This document shows positions 1 to 7,200 of a stretch of 13,774 nt of DNA, in pieces (within the stretch, counting starts at the first letter, position 1; each line of letters begins with the position of its first letter). The notes under the pieces were generated by a model. That model had not been told where the DNA came from and did no database searches. It worked only from the letters and a program-made list of their open reading frames with translations. The DNA is taken from NCBI GenBank assembly GCA_036745275.1, contig DAIOGK010000044.1, forward strand, positions 1 through 13,774, given 5' to 3'. The position numbers and the translations under genes were made by a program. Origin of the DNA: JAIUNP01 sp020161975. Its GTDB lineage: Bacteria > Pseudomonadota > Alphaproteobacteria > Rhizobiales > Beijerinckiaceae.

Positions 1-356
1 CAGGATATGAGTCTTGGTGGGAACGCCCGCCTCAAGCGCCATCTCGACCGCGCGCCAAAGGGCTGCCGGAAGGGAGGATGATCCTGAAATATCCCTTTCG
101 CATGGCGCTGAATCCGATCATTTCGACCATGGGCACATTGTTGCCCGCTCTGGTCTCTGGTGCGACCATTGTCGCTATCGTCCTTGGCCTGCCTACCATC
201 GGTCCGCTGCTGCTGCGTGCCATCGTCGCGCAGGATACCTTTCTTGCAGCAAGTTGCCTGATGATGCTGGGCATCATGACGGTCATCGGCGTCTTCCTTT
301 CGGACCTGCTGCTGATGTGGCTCGACCCCCGCGTGCGCATGGAGCGCGGCAGATGA
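1..356 (+). CDS. ABC transporter permease, DppB/OppB family, C-terminal fragment (5' end outside window)
   Basis: This is the last part of an inner-membrane permease of a peptide/opine/nickel-type ABC importer. The frame is open from base 3 and ends at TGA 354-356, giving about 117 visible residues. A cytoplasmic ATPase-coupling loop of the family appears as RAKGLPEGR followed by KYPFRMALNPIIS. Two hydrophobic spans follow, and the tail reads SDLLLMWLDPRVRM, typical of the C-terminus of this family. The family usually has a Tyr and a TAR triplet just before AKGL; here the preceding residues (from ESWWERPP on) do not resemble the family, see findings. It overlaps the next permease by 4 bp (ATGA), so the two are probably translationally coupled and form the heterodimeric membrane channel. 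The family call is firm; the substrate is unknown because the binding protein is not in view. Confidence 0.8.
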   Translation, partial: GYESWWERPPQAPSRPRAKGLPEGRMILKYPFRMALNPIISTMGTLLPALVSGATIVAIVLGLPTIGPLLLRAIVAQDTFLAASCLMMLGIMTVIGVFLSDLLLMWLDPRVRMERGR

Positions 357-1462
357 CCGCCCTCGCAACCTCCATGGCGCCTGCTGGCATGTTGTCCCAA
401 CGCCAGTTGATTTGGCGCCGCTTCTGCCGGCACAGGGTTGCGTTGGCGAGCCTCTGGTTCATCGGGATTCTGTACGTTGTGGTCCTCCTGGCAGAAATTT
501 TCGCGCCCTATGATCCTTTCGCCCGCAACCCGACCGGGCTGCTGTCGCCGCCAACCGCCGTCCACATCTTCGATGACGACTGGCAGCTACACAGACCTTT
601 CGTCTACGGTCGCAAGGTCGAACTTGATCGACAGACGTTCCAACGTCACTTCGTTGAAGACCGCAGCCAGCGCTACCCGATCCGGTTCATGATCCGCGGT
701 GCCCCATACGACCTGTTGGGTATCGTTCCGCTGGACATTCATGCCTTTGGTGTCGACGCGCCGGGGGCGATCTTCATCGCCGGCACCGATTCCCTTGGCC
801 GCGATTTGTTCAGCCGCATGCTGTTCGGTGCGCGTACGTCGCTGTTCGTCGGGCTTTTAGGGCTGGGCATCGGCTTTGTGCTGGGCCTCATTTTCGGCGG
901 CCTCTCTGGTTATTACGGCGGTGCCATCGATACGCTGATCCAGCGCTTCACCGAGTTTCTGCAATCCCTGCCTACGCTGCCGCTGTGGATGGCCTTGGCA
1001 GCACTCGTACCCAAGGAATGGACGCCGACGCAGGTCTACTTCGGCATCTCCTCGGTTCTGGCGATCATCGGTTGGACCGGGCTGGCGCGCGTTGTTCGCG
1101 GCAAGCTCTTGTCCCTGCGCGAGGAGGATTACGTGATGGCCGCGAAAGTCAACGGCGTTTCAGAATGGGCGATCATCACGCGTCATCTGCTGCCGGGATT
1201 TGCGAGCTACCTGATCGTGCATCTGACGCTGGCCGTTCCGCAGATGATCCTCGGTGAGGTATCGCTGAGCTTTCTGGGCTTGGGCTTGCGCCCGCCGGCG
1301 GTCAGCCTCGGAACGCTGCTGCTCGATGCTCAGAACATCCAGACGGTGACGTTGAGCCCTTGGCTGCTGTACCCTGGCGCGTTCGTCATCCTTATCGTTG
1401 TTGCATTCAATTTTCTGGGGGACGGGCTGCGTGATGCTGTCGATCCCTATCGGCAAAGCTGA
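353..1462 (+). CDS. ABC transporter permease, DppC/OppC family with large periplasmic insert
   Basis: This is the second membrane subunit of the Dpp/Opp-type importer, 369 residues. I chose ATG 353 because it overlaps the preceding stop as ATGA and gives a normal N-terminus; the longer reading upstream lies over the first permease. The first membrane span is at about residues 30-50. It is followed by an insert of roughly 85 residues (about 55-140) before the conserved GTDSLGRDLFSR motif at 144-155. Further spans are at about 163-186, 207-220, 229-245, 283-303 and 336-355. The coupling loop YVMAAKVNGVSEWAIITRHLLPG is at 260-282, and the C-terminus has GDGLRDAVDPY. The length and insert resemble the longer YejE-like branch rather than the usual roughly 300-residue DppC. 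It overlaps the ATPase start by one base (TGATG). Confidence 0.9.
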   Translation: MTALATSMAPAGMLSQRQLIWRRFCRHRVALASLWFIGILYVVVLLAEIFAPYDPFARNPTGLLSPPTAVHIFDDDWQLHRPFVYGRKVELDRQTFQRHFVEDRSQRYPIRFMIRGAPYDLLGIVPLDIHAFGVDAPGAIFIAGTDSLGRDLFSRMLFGARTSLFVGLLGLGIGFVLGLIFGGLSGYYGGAIDTLIQRFTEFLQSLPTLPLWMALAALVPKEWTPTQVYFGISSVLAIIGWTGLARVVRGKLLSLREEDYVMAAKVNGVSEWAIITRHLLPGFASYLIVHLTLAVPQMILGEVSLSFLGLGLRPPAVSLGTLLLDAQNIQTVTLSPWLLYPGAFVILIVVAFNFLGDGLRDAVDPYRQS

Positions 1463-2475
1463 TGGCTTGCGCTCCACTCATCGAGGTGCGGAATCTCCGC
1501 GTCGCACTGCCGCTGGAAAACGGCGTGCTGATGGCGACCGATGGGGTCAGCTTTTCCATCGCCGAGGGAGAAACGCTGGGGCTGGTCGGCGAATCCGGCT
1601 GTGGCAAGACGATGACTGCCCAGTCGATCATGCGCATCGCGCCGCGTTTTGCTCATACCACTGGCCAGATCCTGCTTCACGAGGCGGGCGGGACGACCGA
1701 TATCGTCGCGCTTGATCCGCGCGGTCCAGCGATCCGCAAGATACGAGGCGGGGTCTGCGCGATGATCTTTCAGGAGCCGATGAGTTCCTTTTCGCCACTT
1801 CACACCATCGGCAACCAGATCGAGGAAGCGATCCTGCTGCACAGGACGCAAGACCGGGCCGAAGCGCGGAGCATCGCCATCGACATGTTGGGGCGGGTCG
1901 GGATTCCGCGCCCGGCGGAAACGATTGACAAATATCCGCACCACCTGTCCGGCGGTATGCGTCAGCGCGCGATGATTGCGATGGCGTTATCCTCGCAGCC
2001 TCGGCTGCTGATCGCCGACGAACCAACCACCGCTCTGGATGTCACGGTTCAGGCCCAGGTGCTGCGGCTGATGCGCGAACTTCAGGATGAGTTCGGCATG
2101 GCGATCCTCTACATTTCGCATGATCTCGGCGTTATTGCGCATATGGCGGACCGTGTGGCTGTGATGTATCTCGGCTCCATCATCGAGACGACGGACGTTC
2201 GGCGCCTGTTTTCCGCTCCGCGGCATCCCTATACGCAAGCGCTGATGCGGGCGATTCCGCGCATTGGCAAGCGTTCGGGCGAGCGACTGGAGGCGATCGC
2301 CGGCAATGTGCCCATCCCGATCAACAAGCCGCGCGCCTGCGGCTTTGCGAACCGCTGTCCGGCAGTGATGCCGGGCGTGTGCGACGTGCGACGTCCGGCG
2401 CTGGAAGTGGTCGCACCCGAACACCGCGCTGCATGCTTCCTCTATCCAGAGGTCGTGGAGGCCGCCGATGTCTGA
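1462..2475 (+). CDS. ABC transporter ATP-binding protein, OppD/DppD family
   Basis: This is the first ATPase subunit of the peptide-type importer, cytoplasmic, 337 residues, which is the family's usual length. All nucleotide-binding elements are visible: Walker A GESGCGKT at 43-50, Q-loop FQEP around Gln104, signature LSGGMRQR at 162-169, Walker B LLIADEP at 182-188, and the switch His220 in ISHDLG. The OppD-type C-terminal domain follows, with HPYT at 255-258 and a four-cysteine set (Cys293, 299, 307 and 325). In peptide-importer ATPases this set can hold an iron-sulfur cluster. ATG 1462 overlaps the permease stop, and the gene ends 8 bases past the start of the second ATPase. The substrate could be a peptide, opine or oligosaccharide. 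Confidence 0.93.
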   Translation: MACAPLIEVRNLRVALPLENGVLMATDGVSFSIAEGETLGLVGESGCGKTMTAQSIMRIAPRFAHTTGQILLHEAGGTTDIVALDPRGPAIRKIRGGVCAMIFQEPMSSFSPLHTIGNQIEEAILLHRTQDRAEARSIAIDMLGRVGIPRPAETIDKYPHHLSGGMRQRAMIAMALSSQPRLLIADEPTTALDVTVQAQVLRLMRELQDEFGMAILYISHDLGVIAHMADRVAVMYLGSIIETTDVRRLFSAPRHPYTQALMRAIPRIGKRSGERLEAIAGNVPIPINKPRACGFANRCPAVMPGVCDVRRPALEVVAPEHRAACFLYPEVVEAADV

Positions 2476-3487
2476 GACCGAACTGCCGGTATTGTCCGTG
2501 CGGGCACTCCAGAAGCACTTCCCTGTCGAACGCGGTATCATTCGCCGCACTGTCGGCGCGGTTAAGGCTGTCGACGACGTTTCATTCGACATTGCGCCGG
2601 GGGAAATTCTGGCGCTGGTGGGTGAATCCGGGTCGGGCAAGACCACGCTCGGCCGCTGTATCGTGCGTGCGATCGATCCCACCGGTGGAGAAGCAACGCT
2701 GACCCGCCGCGACGGCACCAGTGTCGATCTGGTTCGGACGCCGCAGCGCGGCCTCAGATCGATCCGTTCCGACATGAACATGATCTTCCAGGATCCATTC
2801 TCGTCGCTGTCCCCGCGAATGCCGGTGATCGACATCATCGGCGAGCCATTGCGGGCGCAGGGGATTGCGCGGCGCGAGATCCACGCCAGAGTGCGCGAGA
2901 TGGCCGCTCTGGTGGGGTTGAATCTTGATTACCTCACGCGCTACCCCAATGCGTTCTCCGGCGGACAGCGCCAGCGCATCTGCATTGCGCGCGCGCTGAT
3001 CACAAATCCGCGCTTCATCGTGGCCGACGAACCGGTTTCGGCGCTCGACGTCTCGATCCAGGCCCAGATCCTGAACCTGTTGCAGGACATGCGCGAACGG
3101 CTGAACCTCAGCTATCTGTTCATCACGCACGATCTCTCGGTTGTTGAACACATGGCTGACAGGGTGGCGGTGATGTACATCGGCCGCATCGTTGAACTTG
3201 CCCCCAAATCCCGCCTCTACGCGACGCCGCGCCATCCCTATACCGAGGCGCTGCTGTCAGCTGTCCTGCGGCCCGATCCCGAGGCAAGAGATCAGCCAAT
3301 TCTGCTGACCGGCGAGAGTGCCAGTCCGGCTGCACCACCCCAGGGCTGTCACTTTCACCCGCGTTGCAGGTACGCGCAGGACATTTGCCGCACCGTTGCG
3401 CCGCAACTCACCGAAGTTGCGCCTGGGCACGCAAGCGCCTGTCATCTGTCGAAGGAGCTTGCGCTCAGAGGTGTTGGCACGGCATGA
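2468..3487 (+). CDS. ABC transporter ATP-binding protein, OppF/DppF family
   Basis: This is the partner ATPase of the preceding gene, 339 residues. Walker A GESGSGKT lies at 52-59, the Q-loop FQDP at Gln108, signature FSGGQRQR at 163-170, Walker B FIVADEP at 183-189 and the switch His221 in THDLSV. The C-terminal domain has HPYT at 256-259 and cysteines at 294, 300, 307 and 325, spaced much like those in the partner. The GIIRRTVG stretch before the Walker A motif is typical of OppF/DppF rather than OppD. Its ATG lies 8 bases inside the upstream gene and its stop overlaps the next start as ATGA, so permeases, ATPases and regulator read as one unit. No residue needed for ATP hydrolysis is missing. 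Confidence 0.93.
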   Translation: MSETELPVLSVRALQKHFPVERGIIRRTVGAVKAVDDVSFDIAPGEILALVGESGSGKTTLGRCIVRAIDPTGGEATLTRRDGTSVDLVRTPQRGLRSIRSDMNMIFQDPFSSLSPRMPVIDIIGEPLRAQGIARREIHARVREMAALVGLNLDYLTRYPNAFSGGQRQRICIARALITNPRFIVADEPVSALDVSIQAQILNLLQDMRERLNLSYLFITHDLSVVEHMADRVAVMYIGRIVELAPKSRLYATPRHPYTEALLSAVLRPDPEARDQPILLTGESASPAAPPQGCHFHPRCRYAQDICRTVAPQLTEVAPGHASACHLSKELALRGVGTA

Positions 3488-4308
3488 TTGGCCGGGATTC
3501 GACCAAGAGAGCGGGGAGGCGGAAAATTATCAAGAGCCTGAGCAAGGCGATCCGCATCATGGAATTGTTCTCCGCGACCGAACCACGCTTGTCGATTGCC
3601 GAAATCAGCCGCCGCATCAACGTGCCCAAGAGCACAGCGCACTCGATTCTTCAGGCGCTGCTGGCCGAAGGCTTCATCGAACGGTGCAGCGGCCATGACT
3701 ACGCATTGGGAACGGCGGTCGTGGCCTTCACGCAGAAGGTCCGCGTCAATGTCGAGGTGCGTGATCGTGCCGCTCCACATGTGCGGGCGCTTGCCGACGC
3801 ATGTGGAGAGTCTGTCTATCTCGTTGTCCGTGAAGGCGCGTATGTTCTTTACATCTACGCTGTCGAGTCGTCGCGCCGTTTGATTGCCCGCACCGCGATC
3901 GGTGATCGCGCGCGTATGCACTGTACCGGGGTTGGCAAGGCGATTCTCGGCTATCTCGACGAGACGGATATTCGTGTGGTGGCCGCCGAAGCGGGTTTGC
4001 GCGCTGCGACCCCTCACACGATGACGGATATCGATGCCGTGCTCGCCGAGGCCGAGCAGACACGTCGGCGGGGCTATTCATTCGACCGACAGGAAAACGA
4101 GGTCGGCAATTTCTGCATTGGTGCGGCGATCCTCGACGCGCGTGGCCGGCCGATCGGTGCGTGCAGCGTTGCTGGAACGGACAGCGAGATCATTGGCAAG
4201 CGCGCTGATCAGATCGCCACCGCACTGACAGCTGCCTGCCTCGACATTTCCCGCCTGATCGGTTGGGTGCCGCCTTCGGTCGCATCGAAGATAGCGCTGG
4301 GCCGCTGA
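3484..4308 (+). CDS. IclR-family transcriptional regulator
   Basis: This is a DNA-binding regulator of 274 residues. I chose ATG 3484, which overlaps the ATPase stop as ATGA; earlier in-frame starts lie inside the ATPase gene and add an unrelated N-terminus. A winged helix-turn-helix spans about residues 16-75, with SIAEISRRINVPKSTAHSIL as the recognition region. The IclR effector domain follows, with family landmarks at MHCTGVGKAILGYL (145-158) and GYSFDRQENEVGNFCIGAAI (197-216). IclR proteins usually bind a small acid or aromatic metabolite and control adjacent catabolic or uptake genes. Lying last in the transporter operon, it probably controls that operon in response to the imported compound or a product of it. 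The effector is unknown. Confidence 0.92.
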   Translation: MIGRDSTKRAGRRKIIKSLSKAIRIMELFSATEPRLSIAEISRRINVPKSTAHSILQALLAEGFIERCSGHDYALGTAVVAFTQKVRVNVEVRDRAAPHVRALADACGESVYLVVREGAYVLYIYAVESSRRLIARTAIGDRARMHCTGVGKAILGYLDETDIRVVAAEAGLRAATPHTMTDIDAVLAEAEQTRRRGYSFDRQENEVGNFCIGAAILDARGRPIGACSVAGTDSEIIGKRADQIATALTAACLDISRLIGWVPPSVASKIALGR

Positions 4309-4317
4309 CCGTTGTGC

Positions 4318-4351
4318 ATCACCCGCCTGCGGCGAGCGCCGAGGCGGTGAT
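4318..4351. terminator. Hairpin between convergent operons, possible bidirectional terminator
   Basis: Only 10 bases separate the IclR stop from the stop of the opposing oxidoreductase gene. A long stem begins in that gap and extends over the last codons of the oxidoreductase. Arms ATCACC/GGTGAT and GCCT/AGGC pair with one unpaired C, and GGCG/CGCC closes an inner stem around a two-base loop. There is no clear T-run on either side, so it is not a textbook intrinsic terminator. It could still stall polymerase or protect the 3' ends of both transcripts. Confidence 0.4.
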
Positions 4352-5260
4352 ATCCTGACAAAGCCGGTGGGTGGCGAGGGCATCTTCATAGGTGCAGAAT
4401 ACGCCATGCCGGTTGCCGCATGCCGCCGCAGCCAGGAATGCGAGGTTCTGTGTGCGGTAGGGATTGGCGCGGGTGACGTGGCGTGTCACGCCAGCGGCAT
4501 CCGAGATCGTCGTTTCCGCGAGCGAGATGCGGATGTCGATGCCTTCGGCCACGATCTCCAGTTCGACCGGCCCAGGGCGCGTCAAGATGTTGACCGCCGA
4601 GAAAACGCCAAGAGCACCATCCTGAAAGCGCAGCACGGCAGCAGCGACCGGAAGAACATCTGCTGTCGGGTTGTCAATCCTGGGAAATGCGGTCCCGGTC
4701 GCGTACAGCATCGTGGCTTCGCCGGCGGTATGACGGGCGAGGTCGACGAGATGACAGGCCTGCTCATTGAACTGGCCACCGCTTTGCTGCTGCCGGCTCC
4801 ACCATGAGGCGCGCGGCAGGCCGACATGGAACCGACCGGAAATGAGGCGCGGTTTCCGCCCTGCCAGCGCGGCGCGCACAACAGGCAATGTGTCAAGCGC
4901 ACGCCAATGGTAGCCAACGGCAACGACAAGATTGGCGTTTGCGAGCCTGTCCGCGACTGTCTCCGCCATCATGCGATCCGCCGAGAGGGGCTTTTCAATG
5001 AGGAACGGAATGCCATCGGCGATGAGGCGATCCTCGATCACGCCATGGCGATGAGGCGGAATGGCAATGATCACGGCATCCGGACGACCATCGCGAACAA
5101 AGGCATCGAGATCGGAAAACCCCTGACCGCCGAACTCACGGGCAAATGTTTCGGCCTTCTCCGCCGAGGTGGCAAGGAACACGAACTCGAGCGGCTCTCC
5201 GGCGAGGGATTCAACATGCCGCCGCGCAATCCCTCCCGTTCCGATTACTCCCAGGCGCAT
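4319..5260 (-). CDS. Gfo/Idh/MocA-family NAD(P)-dependent oxidoreductase
   Basis: This is a cytoplasmic dehydrogenase of 313 residues, near the family norm. The N-terminal Rossmann fold shows GVIGTGGIARRH at 4-15. The family lysine motif EKP is at 89-91, and GYHWR at 116-120 is the segment after the third strand. The substrate domain has GGQFNEQACHLVD at 161-173. Its His170 is in the usual catalytic position, with Glu166 where many members have Asp. ATG 5260 is supported by GGAG about 11 bases upstream and by an in-frame TGA seven codons before it. Members act on sugars, inositols or related polyols. It is separated from the lactonase-like gene by 162 bp, unlike the rest of this tightly coupled operon. 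Its exact substrate cannot be told; a sugar or sugar acid fits the neighbours. Confidence 0.88.
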   Translation of the reverse strand: MRLGVIGTGGIARRHVESLAGEPLEFVFLATSAEKAETFAREFGGQGFSDLDAFVRDGRPDAVIIAIPPHRHGVIEDRLIADGIPFLIEKPLSADRMMAETVADRLANANLVVAVGYHWRALDTLPVVRAALAGRKPRLISGRFHVGLPRASWWSRQQQSGGQFNEQACHLVDLARHTAGEATMLYATGTAFPRIDNPTADVLPVAAAVLRFQDGALGVFSAVNILTRPGPVELEIVAEGIDIRISLAETTISDAAGVTRHVTRANPYRTQNLAFLAAAACGNRHGVFCTYEDALATHRLCQDITASALAAGG

Positions 5261-5422
5261 GCCTTGTGTCTCCGGATTTCAATGGGCAGGGCACAGGTTT
5301 TGACCAAGCAAACCCTGGTGCAAACGATAGCCTTTCCGCGGTCGAACCAGCAAGCCGGTCAGCGAAGAAGTGCGGGGCAGGGGCCCGCTCGGCAAAAGTG
5401 CCATCGGCAGCAAAGGACGCCT

Positions 5423-6280
5423 TCAGCCTGAAATTGCCCGAAAACGGTTGGCACCAAGGGCCCGCATGGCGGTGTGCGCATAAAACGCGGTGCGCTCGCC
5501 TCTGCCAAGGCCGAGATGCGTCACGATTTCATCCAGGCCCTCAATCCAACGCCCCATGCCGCCAACAAGATCGCAAACCGGCCAGTTTGTTGCGAACATC
5601 AGGCGTTCTGCGGTGAAATTATCGAATAGAAACGCAACGATGGGTTGAAGGTCCCGCGGCGTCCAGTCGATCCCCTTGCGTTCGGCAAGGCCGGAGACCT
5701 TTGTGAGGACATTGGAGCGCTGGGCGAGCCTGCGCATGTCCGCGCGCCATTCCGGCTGATCGGGTGCCCTCAAATCGGGCTGACCGGCATGGTCGACGAT
5801 GAACAGACCTTCGTCCACGACATTGGCGAGATCCGCGATGAGCGGGAGGTGCTCCGGCATCGCCAGGAGCTCGATGGCGCATTTGTCGCGGGCCAGTGCG
5901 CGGACGTTGGCGACACAGCGCGGTTCAAGCACGCGCGCGGCCTCTGGCATACGGTTCAGCATGATGCGGATACCAGCGAAGCGTTGACTCATTGTGGCGC
6001 GCGCCTTTTCGCTGCCGAAATCCTCCGAGTCCAGGTCGAGCCATCCCATCACCGCCGGCAGGCGCTCATGTCTTTCCGCCGTCTCCAGACAAAATCGGCT
6101 GTGACCAAGCGATGGTGCCGACTGGATGATGGCTGCGGTACCAATACCATACTGCGTCATCAGCGGCAGCAGACGGTCAGGCATGGCGTCGCCCGCGAGC
6201 GACGGTTCGCGGGCCAGAATGAGGATGTCGTCCTGACGGCGAGAGGGACACCACAGATGAGCGTGCGCATCGACAATCAT
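5423..6280 (-). CDS. Amidohydrolase family protein, COG3618 type (probable sugar lactonase)
   Basis: This is a 285-residue TIM-barrel metal hydrolase of the amidohydrolase-2 group, which includes L-fucono-1,5-lactonase and related lactonases. The HAH metal motif is at 6-8, and a barrel histidine appears in DHAGQP at 163-168. The C-terminal strand motif MFATNWPVCD (228-237) takes the place of the frequent GSDWPV form, so the usual acidic residue is Asn here. From memory, some COG3618 members carry SNFPV at this place, so this need not mean loss of activity. ATG 6280 overlaps the stop of the aldo/keto reductase as ATGA, which strongly ties the two. The natural reading is that the reductase makes a lactone and this enzyme opens it. 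Other COG3618 substrates remain possible. Confidence 0.85.
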   Translation of the reverse strand: MIVDAHAHLWCPSRRQDDILILAREPSLAGDAMPDRLLPLMTQYGIGTAAIIQSAPSLGHSRFCLETAERHERLPAVMGWLDLDSEDFGSEKARATMSQRFAGIRIMLNRMPEAARVLEPRCVANVRALARDKCAIELLAMPEHLPLIADLANVVDEGLFIVDHAGQPDLRAPDQPEWRADMRRLAQRSNVLTKVSGLAERKGIDWTPRDLQPIVAFLFDNFTAERLMFATNWPVCDLVGGMGRWIEGLDEIVTHLGLGRGERTAFYAHTAMRALGANRFRAISG

Positions 6281-7200
6281 GAGGACTGTCCGATGCGGGT
6301 CATTGCAGACCAGGCATTGTCGCTGATCGGAACGGACAGCGCATCAAGATTGGCATCGATTTGCGCTGGTTCCGCAACGCCCAGCAGCACCGACGCAACT
6401 GCCGGATGGCGCAGTGGAAACTGCAAGGCCGCCGTCGTCTGACTGATCCCGGACATGGCGCAGACCTTGCGCACCGCAAGAATACGGTCGCGCATGGCGG
6501 GTTCCAGTGGTCGGTAGTCGAAAGTCGCGCGGTCGAGATCCTGGGCCGCAAGCGCGCCTGAGTTGAGGATCCCCCCAAGGATCACGGCAATGCCGCGTTC
6601 GGCCGCGCGCGGCAGCAACTCTGCCTCAGCGGAGCGGTCGAGCAGCGTATAGCGTCCGGCGATGAGCAGCGCGTCGAGTTCGACGCGGCGGATCAGTTCC
6701 AGTGCTGGCGCCACAGTATTCAGGCCAGCGCCAACCGCGCCCACGACGCCTTCGTCCTGGAGACGCTTCAAGGCGGGAATCGTGCCGGCCAGGGCCTCTT
6801 CGACATGCGCATCGCAATCGTGGACATGCACGATGTCGAGGTGATCGACGCCGAGGCGCTGGAGGCTCTCGTCCACAGCGCGCAATGTGCGGTCATAGGC
6901 ATAATCAAAGCAATCGCCACTGCCGCCATCGATCGGGGGCAAGTCGCCCTCTGCACGGTAGCGTCCCAGTTTGGTCGCGATGATCAGTTCCGAGCGCGGG
7001 ACGCCGGCAAGTGCCTTGCCAAGGCGGCTTTCGGATTGCCCGCCGCCGTAAAGTGCGGCGGTATCGAAAAGGCGTATTCCGCGCGCAAGGGCGCGGTGGA
7101 CAATCGACATGGCATCGGCTTCCGATAACCCGAGGCGCGTGGCGCCGAGTGTCGCACAGCCCAGCCCGATACGCGGCAACCGGAGGCGGGGCCCGCTCAC
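6277..7200 (-). CDS. Aldo/keto reductase, L-fucose / D-threo-aldose 1-dehydrogenase type
   Basis: This is a cytoplasmic NAD(P)-dependent oxidoreductase of 307 residues. I place the start at GTG 7200, which overlaps the permease stop as GTGA; the much longer open frame upstream is only a shadow of the permease. The aldo/keto reductase tetrad is visible as Asp46 and Tyr51 (FDTAALYG), Lys77 (IIATKLG) and His127 (HVHDCD). The segments RLPRIGLGCATLG near the N-terminus, YGGGQSESRLGKAL, DYAYDRTLRAVDESLQRLGV and AGRYTLLDR match the aldose/L-fucose dehydrogenase branch, which oxidises aldoses at C1 to lactones. The downstream lactonase-like gene, coupled by a 4-bp overlap, supports that role. The actual sugar is unknown. 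Pyridoxal dehydrogenase-like enzymes belong to the same branch and cannot be excluded. Confidence 0.85.
   Translation of the reverse strand: MSGPRLRLPRIGLGCATLGATRLGLSEADAMSIVHRALARGIRLFDTAALYGGGQSESRLGKALAGVPRSELIIATKLGRYRAEGDLPPIDGGSGDCFDYAYDRTLRAVDESLQRLGVDHLDIVHVHDCDAHVEEALAGTIPALKRLQDEGVVGAVGAGLNTVAPALELIRRVELDALLIAGRYTLLDRSAEAELLPRAAERGIAVILGGILNSGALAAQDLDRATFDYRPLEPAMRDRILAVRKVCAMSGISQTTAALQFPLRHPAVASVLLGVAEPAQIDANLDALSVPISDNAWSAMTRIGQSS

Noticed and set aside
14..352. Upstream extension of the DppC-like permease
   Set aside because: It overlaps the conserved end of the first permease and encodes a low-complexity Ala/Arg/His-rich shadow; ATG 353 with the ATGA overlap is the natural start.
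5645..6442. 265-codon + strand ORF opposite the lactonase and reductase genes
   Set aside because: It spans the ends of two real minus-strand genes, is Arg/His/Ala-rich, and has no recognisable domain.
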